Positions 28,407-34,963 of a stretch of 64,000 nucleotides of DNA are shown here, piece after piece; within the stretch, counting starts at the first letter, position 1; the number at the start of each line of letters is the position of its first letter. Position numbers and translations under genes: made by a program. Location of the stretch: the NCBI RefSeq assembly GCF_022179645.1, contig NZ_BPRA01000009.1, forward strand, positions 62,001-126,000, in the 5' to 3' direction. The DNA comes from Methylobacterium thuringiense. GTDB taxonomy: Bacteria > Pseudomonadota > Alphaproteobacteria > Rhizobiales > Beijerinckiaceae. The notes beneath the pieces were generated by a model that saw nothing but the letters and a program-made list of their open reading frames with translations, ran no database searches and was not told where the DNA came from.

Positions 28407-28431
28407 GGAACCGGCTCAGTACCTCACCGTT
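28407..28431 (+). promoter_or_regulatory. Sigma-EcfG promoter of the candidate stress sRNA
   Basis: GGAAC at 28407-28411, 16 bp, CGTT at 28428-28431; a perfect match. The nearest plus-strand reading frames are not terminated before the hairpin at 28499, so it probably drives a non-coding RNA starting near 28438. Confidence 0.85.
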
Positions 28432-28437
28432 GTCCCA

Positions 28438-28526
28438 ACACCCGGCCACTCTGGTCCTCCCCGCATTCCCCTTGTGCATCGGCCGGAACCTTATCGACGG
28501 GCTGGACATTGTCCGGCCCGTTTTTT
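28438..28526 (+). ncRNA. gsrN: GsrN-like general-stress small RNA (predicted)
   Basis: Predicted transcript of about 89 nt between a perfect sigma-EcfG promoter and a rho-independent terminator. The 5' half forms a stem CCGGCC/GGCCGG (28442-28447 with 28481-28486) closing a 33-nt loop that holds CCTCCCC (28456-28462) and TTCCCCTT (28466-28473). The 3' half is the terminator hairpin. In Caulobacter, GsrN is a sigma-T-dependent sRNA encoded beside the core stress regulators that acts through a C-rich loop; promoter, position, size and loop all agree here. The start base is estimated from the promoter. Sequence homology to GsrN was not tested. Confidence 0.75.
28499..28526 (+). terminator. Rho-independent terminator of the stress sRNA
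   Basis: Stem 28499-28507 with 28511-28519 (9 bp, one G-U), loop ATT, then G and six T (28521-28526). Strong canonical form on the plus strand. Confidence 0.88.
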
Positions 28527-28573
28527 CGTGCGCGTCGCAGAGCGCATGGTCCAACGAAACACATGGCCTAATG

Positions 28574-28606
28574 AAAAACCCCGCCGGACGATCCGGCGGG
28601 GTTTTT
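28574..28606. terminator. Bidirectional terminator downstream of phyR
   Basis: Perfect 15-bp stem including A5/T5 ends (28574-28588 with 28592-28606) and a CGA loop. It lies 28 bp past the phyR stop and would also stop any read-through from the sRNA side. Confidence 0.92.
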
Positions 28607-28634
28607 GCTGACAACAGGCTGACGGTGGAAAAGA

Positions 28635-29438
28635 TCAGGCCGACTTCGCCTCGCGGCGGCGGGCGCTCTGCTGGAAGAACAGCGCCTGACTGATCACGGC
28701 GGAAACGTTGGCGGGCTGGAACGGCTTGGCGATGAGGAAGGCCGGCTCCGGACGCTCGCCGGTCAGGAAGCGCTCGGGATAGGCGGTGATGAAGATCACC
28801 GGCACCTCAAAGGTCTTCAGCAGGTCGTTCACCGCATCGAGGCCCGACGAGCCGTCGGCGAGCTGGATGTCGGCCAGGATCAGGCCGGGACGCTTGCCTT
28901 CGGAGGCGAGTTTGATCGCCTCGGTGCGCGTGCGGGCGACACCGATCACGTTGTGACCCAGGCCCTCGACCAGGGCCTCCAGATCCATCGCGATCAGGGG
29001 CTCGTCCTCGATGATGAGGATGTCGGTGGCCATGTCGGCTGCGAGCTCGCGGCCCGCCTCGTCGACGAGTTCGCGCACCTCGGTGACGTCGACGTCGAGG
29101 ATGATCGCCGCGTCCTCCTCCGAAAAGCCCTCCAGGCAGGACAGCAGGAAAGCTTGGCGGGGCAGCGGGGTGATCTGGCCGAGGCGGATCTCCGCCGGCA
29201 GGTCGTGCTGCACCTGATCGCTGCCGCCGTTCACGGAGAGCGAGTTCCAGATTCGGGTGAAGACCCGGAACAGGTCGGCCTTGACGTTGGTGCTGCGGCC
29301 GAGGGTCTCGGGCTCGTTCACCAGCGTTTCGAGCGTCGCGGCCACGTAGGCATCGCCGGCGACCTGACTGCCCGTGAGCGCACGAGCGTAGCGGCGCAGA
29401 TACGGCAGATGCTGCACGACGAGTTGTGCTGTCGACAT
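28635..29438 (-). CDS. phyR: PhyR, anti-anti-sigma response regulator of the general stress response
   Basis: 267 residues. Residues 1-130 are a sigma-factor-like domain (regions 2 and 4 mimic; RQAFLLSCLEGFSEEDAAIIL is the sigma-4 part), and residues 138-255 a receiver. Acid residues IIEDEP, phospho-acceptor Asp190 (LILADIQL), Thr/Ala in FITAYPE and Lys in AKPF are all present. When phosphorylated by stress kinases, PhyR binds NepR and frees sigma-EcfG. I chose MSTAQLVVQHL, with AGGGGA 4 bp upstream. It has its own perfect sigma-EcfG promoter (positive feedback) and is divergent from nepR. No sigma-EcfG or kinase gene is adjacent. Confidence 0.97.
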   Translation of the reverse strand: MSTAQLVVQHLPYLRRYARALTGSQVAGDAYVAATLETLVNEPETLGRSTNVKADLFRVFTRIWNSLSVNGGSDQVQHDLPAEIRLGQITPLPRQAFLLSCLEGFSEEDAAIILDVDVTEVRELVDEAGRELAADMATDILIIEDEPLIAMDLEALVEGLGHNVIGVARTRTEAIKLASEGKRPGLILADIQLADGSSGLDAVNDLLKTFEVPVIFITAYPERFLTGERPEPAFLIAKPFQPANVSAVISQALFFQQSARRREAKSA

Positions 29439-29481
29439 GAGTTCCCCTGAGCGTCGTCGCTCTTCGTGTTGCTTCCGCCCT

Positions 29482-29506
29482 AACGCGAGCCGCGGCGCTC
29501 CGTTCC
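29482..29506 (-). promoter_or_regulatory. Sigma-EcfG promoter of phyR
   Basis: Minus-strand GGAAC (29506-29502), 16 bp, CGTT (29485-29482), perfect consensus. Expected start near 29476, 38 nt before the phyR ATG. Its -35 is 10 bp from that of the nepR promoter. Confidence 0.9.
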
Positions 29507-29516
29507 GCGCTGCAGC

Positions 29517-29541
29517 GGAACCGATGCCGGACCCCGGCGTT
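29517..29541 (+). promoter_or_regulatory. Sigma-EcfG promoter of nepR
   Basis: GGAAC (29517-29521), 16 bp, CGTT (29538-29541), perfect consensus. Together with the phyR promoter it fills the divergent gap, so both partners of the switch are controlled by the sigma factor they regulate. Confidence 0.9.
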
Positions 29542-29623
29542 GCCGGATGAGCCATGACTCATGTCAAGCCGCAAAACAATCGCGGCCGACGTCGCTGTTG
29601 CGACGCCAAGGGGATCGAACCGG

Positions 29624-29851
29624 ATGATGCATGACGAGAAGGCCGAAAGCCCTCGCGAGGGAGGCGATCTGCCGCTTGCTCACGACCCGCCGTCACCTCA
29701 GAACCTTGGAAAACAGGCCCGCAAACGGATCGGCGCGCATCTTCGCGCCATGTACGATTCAGTGGTCCAGCAACCCATCCCGAACCGCTTCGCAGACCTG
29801 ATCGCCCAACTCGACGATGGCCCTGTTAACTCTGCCGCCGAAGAGGCTTGA
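29624..29851 (+). CDS. nepR: NepR anti-sigma factor
   Basis: 75 residues from the ATG with AAGGGG 10 bp upstream; an ATG 21 codons earlier is possible but has no ribosome site. The conserved core IGAHLRAMYDSVVQQPIP followed by NRFADLIAQLD (about residues 35-65) is the two-helix NepR domain that holds sigma-EcfG or, when stress is sensed, PhyR-P. The ends are disordered and charged, as in the family. Transcription is predicted from its own sigma-EcfG promoter, giving negative feedback. Confidence 0.93.
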   Translation: MMHDEKAESPREGGDLPLAHDPPSPQNLGKQARKRIGAHLRAMYDSVVQQPIPNRFADLIAQLDDGPVNSAAEEA

Positions 29852-29863
29852 TGGCGGGTGGCC

Positions 29864-29892
29864 CCGGGCCCTCTCCGGCGGAGAGAGCCCGG
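29864..29892. terminator. Hairpin between convergent nepR and DUF1328 gene
   Basis: Stem CCGGGC-CTCTCC with GGAGAG-GCCCGG (29864-29876 and 29880-29892, one mismatch) around GGC. Lies 12 bp after nepR and 20 bp after the opposing stop; weak T content. Confidence 0.55.
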
Positions 29893-29912
29893 CTTTCACT
29901 CGTCCGGCGACG

Positions 29913-30089
29913 TCAGAGTGTCGGCGAGCGGCCACGCATCAGGCCGATGACGGCCGAGATGGCGAACAGGACGATTGCGACGAAGAAGACGAGCTTGGCG
30001 GCTTCCATGGCCGTTCCGGCGATACCGCCGAAGCCGAGCAAGGCTGCCACGAGTGCGACCACGAGGAACGTTACGGCCCAACCGAGCAT
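29913..30089 (-). CDS. DUF1328 small membrane protein
   Basis: 58 residues, two membrane helices ([19 protein letters not shown] and a second [20 protein letters not shown]) joined by GIAGTAMEA, which is the whole DUF1328/YtjA family. These are small inner-membrane proteins often induced by stress; their role is unknown. A ribosome site AAGGA lies 9 bp upstream and a sigma-EcfG promoter (GGAAC-N17-CGTT) about 60 bp upstream, so it belongs to the stress regulon. Confidence 0.88.
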   Translation of the reverse strand: MLGWAVTFLVVALVAALLGFGGIAGTAMEAAKLVFFVAIVLFAISAVIGLMRGRSPTL

Positions 30090-30147
30090 GTGTCGGATCC
30101 TTCCAGAACATTTGGTGCGGCACAGGCCGCGACCTTTCGAAGGAAAT

Positions 30148-30173
30148 AACGTCAAGGTTTCAGGTCTGGTTCC
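30148..30173 (-). promoter_or_regulatory. Sigma-EcfG promoter of the DUF1328 gene
   Basis: Minus-strand GGAAC (30173-30169), 17 bp, CGTT (30151-30148). Spacer of 17 is within the accepted range. Confidence 0.8.
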
Positions 30174-30348
30174 TCTCGCGCGCGCTCGGCGGAGAGATTG
30201 TTTTTCCCGATCCCGCCTCGCTCGCGTGTGATTCCGGCGCTCATTGGGTGTCGGGTTCGGCCGCCGGACGGTGATCCGACAGAACCGTCTTGATCTCGCC
30301 GCCACCAGCCGCTCTACTGTGCCTGCCTTGTGAAACACGGTCGCAGCC

Positions 30349-30374
30349 GGAACCGACTGGCGCGGCGCCGGGTT
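30349..30374 (+). promoter_or_regulatory. Probable sigma-EcfG promoter of the 57-aa gene
   Basis: GGAAC (30349-30353), 17 bp, GGTT (30371-30374). Core GTT is kept, first -10 base differs from consensus. It is 26 bp before the predicted start codon. Confidence 0.65.
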
Positions 30375-30400
30375 CGTCACCATCTCGGGAGAGATCTGCA

Positions 30401-30574
30401 GTGAGAGCCGTGATGCATCAGACCAGGACAGCTTCTGCGAAATCCGCCGCCGGCAAGCTGGCCGATGCGATCGTCGAGGGGCTGAGCCGCGTGCTCGACG
30501 CGCTCGGGCCGCAGCAGCAGCTTCAGCCCATTCCCGTGCGGGTCCGATCGGGCCGTGTTCCGGGCCGCCGTTGA
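30401..30574 (+). CDS. Small unknown protein, 57 aa, in its own stress transcription unit
   Basis: GTG start with GGGAGAG 7 bp upstream; an internal ATG lies four codons on. The peptide has an amphipathic helix ([20 protein letters not shown]) and a basic Pro/Arg tail ending in two arginines. No family is recognised. A probable sigma-EcfG promoter upstream and a strong terminator downstream frame it exactly, which supports it being a real gene rather than chance. Confidence 0.6.
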   Translation: MRAVMHQTRTASAKSAAGKLADAIVEGLSRVLDALGPQQQLQPIPVRVRSGRVPGRR

Positions 30575-30626
30575 GGCACAGGATCCAGCGGGACGCCACC
30601 CTCGTTTCGTGGTGATGATCTGATCG

Positions 30627-30655
30627 AGCGCTGTCGGGATCCGGCAGCGCTTTTT
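30627..30655 (+). terminator. Rho-independent terminator after the 57-aa gene
   Basis: Stem AGCGCTGTCGG with CCGGCAGCGCT (30627-30637 and 30641-30651, 11 bp with one G-U), loop GAT, followed by a T run to 30655. Confidence 0.88.
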
Positions 30656-30894
30656 CGTGTGTGACCGGGGCCGCTGCGACATCGTGACCGTGAGACGGTA
30701 CGGAGATGGTGGCGCCGAGCCGCCGGATTTCTCCACCACCTCAGCTTTCAGCCGCAATTGCCGTTTCGAGACAACCTGACGTAAGCCATCGCCGAACACT
30801 GTTTTCCGCCGTGGGAAGACATGCGATTCAGGCCGCAGGACCGACCCACGGTCGTCCGCGACGATCCGGCAGGCGGGTGGGAGTGTTCATCCAG

Positions 30895-31938
30895 ATGGAA
30901 TTCGGAAGGCGCACGCAGGCGGGCTTTCTGGCGGCGATCCGGCCCGATCGGCCGGCGTCTCCGCGCCGGCGCATCGTGCGGATGGCGCTGGCCGGCCTGA
31001 TCCTCGGCTTCGGCAGCGTCGCGGCGGGGACCGGCCTGGTCCACGCTTCCGAGCGGGGCGGGTTGTTCGACTTCTTCGGCCAGATCTTCGGCGCACCGCG
31101 CCAGGTCGAATACGCACCGCCGCGCGCGGATCGCAGGCCTCCCCGGCGCTATTCCTCGTTGCCGGATGCGCGCCACGTCGGCGCGCCACGCCAGCGGCAC
31201 TTCACCCCGAGGCCTGTACCTCTGGTCGATATGGACCGGCGCTCGCGGCACGGGCGCCGCAAAAGCCCGGTGCTGGCGCTGCAACCGGCGAAGGGACCGC
31301 AGAGCGTGTGCGTGCGGACCTGCGACGGCTACGTCTTCCCCCTCGGCGCCCGGCATTCGGAGAAGGACGTTCCGCTGCATCAGGCCGCCTGTGCGGCAGC
31401 CTGCCCGGACGCGCCGACGGCGCTCTACACCATGCCCTGGGGCAAGACCGAACTCGATCAGGTCGTCAGCTTGAAGGGCCAGCCCTATCTCGCCGCAGCC
31501 TGGGCGAACGTCTACCGCCAGAAGCGGGTCGAGAACTGCCATTGCCGGACACCCGGAAGCGTGGCGGCCCCGCTCGCGATCGACCACGATCCGACGCTGC
31601 GGGTCGGGGATGTCGTCGCGACGAAGACGAGCGCATCCGTGGTCACGCGCCTCGCCCAGGGCAGCGTCGAACTCGAGGATTACCGCAGCACCCGGAGCCT
31701 GAGCCGCCGTGCGCGGCGCTCCGTCGACCTGCGTGTCGGGGCGCTGGAGCGGGACGCCGCCGAGCGCGCCTTCCGGCGAACGATGCGTACGGTCGCCGCC
31801 GGGAGCGACCGGATCCGGCTCGCCGAGGCGAACCCGGCTCCTGCCGGGCACGGATCGGCGGCGGAGGGCGAACCGGCCCTGACGACGCCGGGCTTCGCGC
31901 CCGTCCGGGTCGTGGCCCGCTCGCCCTTCGTGTACTGA
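30895..31938 (+). CDS. DUF2865 domain-containing exported protein
   Basis: 347 residues. An N-terminal Arg-rich stretch and a hydrophobic segment (MALAGLILGFGSVAAGTGLV) form a signal peptide or anchor. The DUF2865 core lies around residues 135-260: VCVRTCDGYVFPLG, then CAAACPDAPTALYTMPWG and a later CHCRTPG, with six cysteines likely in disulfides. DUF2865 proteins are periplasmic or envelope proteins of Hyphomicrobiales with unknown role. A GTG four codons upstream is an alternative start. Confidence 0.82.
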   Translation: MEFGRRTQAGFLAAIRPDRPASPRRRIVRMALAGLILGFGSVAAGTGLVHASERGGLFDFFGQIFGAPRQVEYAPPRADRRPPRRYSSLPDARHVGAPRQRHFTPRPVPLVDMDRRSRHGRRKSPVLALQPAKGPQSVCVRTCDGYVFPLGARHSEKDVPLHQAACAAACPDAPTALYTMPWGKTELDQVVSLKGQPYLAAAWANVYRQKRVENCHCRTPGSVAAPLAIDHDPTLRVGDVVATKTSASVVTRLAQGSVELEDYRSTRSLSRRARRSVDLRVGALERDAAERAFRRTMRTVAAGSDRIRLAEANPAPAGHGSAAEGEPALTTPGFAPVRVVARSPFVY

Positions 31939-32046
31939 TCGCCAGCGGAGGGTTGTCCGGCGGTGATCGGCGGCGGCGGCGGATTTGTGGTTCGCCCCGA
32001 CCTGTCGTAGGCGGCCGGCGGATCGACCCCAACATCCACGGCTTCC

Positions 32047-32982
32047 ATGGCGACGACTGACGCACCCGGCGGCGACGCGCCCGCGCCGCCTTTCGACCCG
32101 GCACTGCCGGCGAGCGGCGAGGTCCGCCGGCTGACGCCGCTGGTGCGCCGCCGCATCTGCCCCAATGGCGGCCCGTTCACGGCGAGCGGCACCTGCAGCT
32201 ACATCGTCGGGCACGGCCGCGTCGCGATCATCGATCCCGGTCCGGAGGATGCCGGCCATGTCGCCGCGCTCGCGGCAGCGACGGCCGGCGAGACGGTGAC
32301 GGCCATCGTGGTCACCCATACCCATCGCGATCACTCGCCGGGCGCGCGCCTGCTCCAGGCTCTCACCGGCGCGCCGATCCTCGGCTGCGGCCCGCACAAG
32401 GCCGCGCGAGAACTCGCGGAGGGCGAATTTCCGCATCTCGACGCCAGCGCCGACCGCGAGCATCGGCCGGACCGGGAACTCGCCGACGGCGAGACGGTCT
32501 CGGGCGAGGGCTGGACGCTCACGGCGCTGGCCACGCCCGGCCACACCATGAACCACCTCGCCTTCGCTTTCCCCGAGGAGAACGCGCTGTTCTCGGGCGA
32601 CCACGTCATGGCGTGGTCGACCACCGTGGTCGCGCCGCCGGACGGATCGATGCGGGCCTACATGGCCTCCCTCGACCGGCTGCGCGAACGGCCCGAGGCG
32701 ATCTACTGGCCGGGCCATGGCGGCCCGGTGCGCGATCCGCGCCGCTTCGTGCGCGGCCTCGCCGGCCACCGCCGCCAGCGCGAGGCGGCCATCCGCGCGC
32801 GCATCGCGGCTGGCGACCGCGACATCCGGGCGATCGTCATGGCGGTCTATCAGGGCCTCGACCCGGCGCTCCGCGGTGCGGCGGCGCTCTCGGTCTTCGC
32901 GCATCTGGAGGACATAGTCGAACGCGGGCTCGTGCGCAGCGACGGCCCGGCCCGGCTCGACGGGGTTTTCGAGCCGGTCTGA
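32047..32982 (+). CDS. MBL-fold metallo-hydrolase
   Basis: 311 residues. The metal motif THTHRDHSPG (HxHxDH, about residues 94-102), a second His in TPGHTMNHL, Asp in LFSGDHVM and a last His in WPGHGGPV give the full beta-lactamase-fold dinuclear site. A C-terminal winged-helix segment (about residues 240-300) resembles that of LACTB2-like hydrolases. The substrate is not evident. It is followed by a region of palindromic repeats. Confidence 0.9.
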   Translation: MATTDAPGGDAPAPPFDPALPASGEVRRLTPLVRRRICPNGGPFTASGTCSYIVGHGRVAIIDPGPEDAGHVAALAAATAGETVTAIVVTHTHRDHSPGARLLQALTGAPILGCGPHKAARELAEGEFPHLDASADREHRPDRELADGETVSGEGWTLTALATPGHTMNHLAFAFPEENALFSGDHVMAWSTTVVAPPDGSMRAYMASLDRLRERPEAIYWPGHGGPVRDPRRFVRGLAGHRRQREAAIRARIAAGDRDIRAIVMAVYQGLDPALRGAAALSVFAHLEDIVERGLVRSDGPARLDGVFEPV

Positions 32983-32990
32983 TACCAGAA

Positions 32991-33063
32991 CAGGCTGCGA
33001 AAAAGTGGCAACGGTTTTTCGATCGAAGCCTGCTCTCAACTTTTGAATCGATCACGTTTTCTG
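32991..33063. repeat. Palindromic repeat family 1, copy A
   Basis: 73 bp, differing at three positions from the copy at 45785-45857. Contains CGAAAAA/TTTTTCG within CAGGCT/AGCCTG arms. Begins 9 bp after the stop of the MBL gene. Confidence 0.88.
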
Positions 33064-33149
33064 CGTTTTGATCGATCCTATCAAAACGCAGCGTCATCTA
33101 GCGGCCTTTGATCGTGACCGGTCGAAGGCGTCCGCCACACGAGTGGCGG
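33061..33149. repeat. Two further hairpins in the same gap
   Basis: A perfect 12-bp stem (33061-33072 with 33080-33091) and a perfect 7-bp stem with ACGA loop (33132-33138 with 33143-33149). They link repeat family 1 to family 2, so the gap 32983-33217 is nearly all palindromic sequence with no gene. Confidence 0.7.
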
Positions 33150-33210
33150 CGCGCGTTCATGTTTGCCAACGGCCAAGTGCGGACGAGTCGAAGTCAACGC
33201 CCGTTGGTAT
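33146..33210. repeat. Palindromic repeat family 2, copy 1
   Basis: 65 bp nearly identical to 36012-36076; arms CCAACGG and CCGTTGG. Lies 8 bp past the stop of the DUF1499 gene. Confidence 0.88.
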
Positions 33211-33217
33211 GAAGACC

Positions 33218-33997
33218 CTACTTCAGAGCGATGGCGAGGTTGGCGACCTCGTCGAGATAGGCGCGGATGCGGTCGGCGTTATCGCCGAGATCGCGTGCGC
33301 CGAGGCGGGTGGCCGAACGCACGTCGATGCGGGCGCCGTCCGCCCGCGGCCTGACCCGGACGGTGATGTCGGCCGGCAGGTTCAGGACGCGGCTGCGCGC
33401 CACGGCCTCGATGCGGCCGTTGCCGATGCGGCCGCCCGGCCGGACCGCTTCGACGATCTGCCATTTGCGGTTGACCGCCGCCTTGCGCGCCAGCTCGAAG
33501 GCCTCGTCGGGATCGACGTCGAGGGTCAGCGGCGCGATCTGCGAATAGGCGGCGCGCTGCGCCTCGCGGGCCCCGGCACCGGGATCGGGCGGATAGCGGC
33601 CGTCGCGGGCGGCGAAGGCGGCGCGCGATCGCGAGAAGGCCGGGGGCTGGTCGAGGTCGGTGCTGACGTCGGTGATCGCCGGGAGGCGCAGCCCCTTCAG
33701 CGCGGCATAGGCGGGATAGGCCAGCACCAGAGTCGCGACGAACACGCCGAAGATCGCGGCACCGATTCCCCTCGCCCCCTCGCGCCAGCCGCGCAGGAAG
33801 GCGAAGCCGGCAAACGCGACGGCGAGCGCGGCGAGCAGGATGCCGCTGCCGAGAACGGCGAGGGCGGGGCCGGGCTCGGCACGCTGGCCGCGCACCATCA
33901 CGACGGCGATGGCGGTCACGACGACGGAGAGAAAGGCCACCGTCCTGGCGTAGCCGCCGGCATGGGTGACGGGATCCTGGATGGGCAGACGGCGCAT
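33218..33997 (-). CDS. DUF1499 family membrane protein
   Basis: 259 residues. Three hydrophobic segments occupy the first 100 residues (TVAFLSVVVTAIAVVMV, GSGILLAALAVAFAGFAFL, AIFGVFVATLVLAYPAY). The soluble DUF1499 part follows: LPAITDVSTDLDQPPAF, then ADITVRVRPRADGARIDVRSAT. The family is found in many proteobacteria, role unknown. It converges with the MBL gene across the repeat cluster. Confidence 0.85.
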   Translation of the reverse strand: MRRLPIQDPVTHAGGYARTVAFLSVVVTAIAVVMVRGQRAEPGPALAVLGSGILLAALAVAFAGFAFLRGWREGARGIGAAIFGVFVATLVLAYPAYAALKGLRLPAITDVSTDLDQPPAFSRSRAAFAARDGRYPPDPGAGAREAQRAAYSQIAPLTLDVDPDEAFELARKAAVNRKWQIVEAVRPGGRIGNGRIEAVARSRVLNLPADITVRVRPRADGARIDVRSATRLGARDLGDNADRIRAYLDEVANLAIALK

Positions 33998-34126
33998 GGA
34001 TGGGCGGTGAAGCTCGGGATCCGGGACCGGGTTCGGCGGCCGCCAGCCTACAGGCCGGTGCACGGGCACGCCAGAGACCGGAGCGACGCTGCCACGGTCC
34101 TCACGCCTCTGCTATAGCCGGGCATC

Positions 34127-34612
34127 ATGCCGAGCGCGCCTTCCCACACGGACCTTTCGGCCGACATTGCCGCGGACGCAGACCCGATGCGGCTGTGGTT
34201 CCGCTTCATCCGCCTCAACCGCCGCGTGACGGCGGCCGTCGGATCCGAACTGCGCACACTCGGGCTGTCGATCCCGCAATTCGACGTGCTCTCGACCCTG
34301 ACCGAGCGCGAAGGCCTGACTCAGCAGGAGCTGGCTGGCCGGCTCTACGTGACGAAAGGGAACGTGTCCGGGCTCATCGACAGGCTCGTCGAGGCCGGGC
34401 TCGTGGAGCGGCGCGCCATCCCGGGGGACAGGCGCTCGCATGCGCTCTATCTCACGGCAGCAGGCTCGGACCTGGCCCAACAGGGCCTCAAGGTGCAGAC
34501 GGCCTATGTCGGCCGGACGCTCGGCCGCCTCGACCCCGGCGCGATCGCCGAACTCGAACAGCTGGTGCTGCTGTGGCGCGAACATGCGCGCGCCGACGCA
34601 TCGCAAGCGTAA
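34127..34612 (+). CDS. MarR family transcriptional regulator
   Basis: 161 residues. The winged helix is clear: LSIPQFDVLSTLTEREGLTQ, recognition helix TKGNVSGLIDRL, wing VERRAIPGDRRSHALYLT. Such dimers repress genes for drug or aromatic-compound response until a ligand binds. It is divergent from the DUF1499 gene with 129 bp between starts. No target could be assigned. Confidence 0.92.
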   Translation: MPSAPSHTDLSADIAADADPMRLWFRFIRLNRRVTAAVGSELRTLGLSIPQFDVLSTLTEREGLTQQELAGRLYVTKGNVSGLIDRLVEAGLVERRAIPGDRRSHALYLTAAGSDLAQQGLKVQTAYVGRTLGRLDPGAIAELEQLVLLWREHARADASQA

Positions 34613-34718
34613 ATCCTCGCTCACGACTGATCGAGCCGCTTACGCGCTGCGTTTCCGTTCCGCGAACCGGAGGCCGGCAGGCGTCATCCTGCCTCCGGAA
34701 CCACGGATCGGAGCGCCA

Positions 34719-34904
34719 TCACTCGCCGGCGCGGCCGGTCGACTGACCGCCCTTGCGACCGGCCGTCGAGGCCAGTTCGCGATCCTGCGAGAAGGAGCGC
34801 TTCTCGGCAGGCACCGAACGACCGCCCTTGCTGGCGATCTCGCGCTGCCGCTCGAGATTCATGGACGCGAAGCCTCGCTTCGAGGTCGAATTACCGGATG
34901 CCAT
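34719..34904 (-). CDS. KGG-motif stress-induced protein
   Basis: 61 residues, very hydrophilic. It carries the stress-protein repeats GFASMNLERQREIASKGGRS and a second AGRKGGQS. KGG proteins (related to E. coli YciG/GsiB) accumulate in stationary phase and drying. A GAGGAGG ribosome site lies 5 bp before the ATG, and a near-perfect sigma-EcfG promoter about 35 bp upstream places it in the PhyR regulon. Confidence 0.9.
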   Translation of the reverse strand: MASGNSTSKRGFASMNLERQREIASKGGRSVPAEKRSFSQDRELASTAGRKGGQSTGRAGE

Positions 34905-34938
34905 CAGCGCCTCCTCGGCCTAGTTTTCACAACCGGAC

Positions 34939-34963
34939 AACCGGCAGCCAATTCGATGGTTCC
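34939..34963 (-). promoter_or_regulatory. Probable sigma-EcfG promoter of the KGG gene
   Basis: Minus-strand GGAAC (34963-34959), 16 bp, GGTT (34942-34939). Only the first -10 base is off consensus. Confidence 0.7.
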
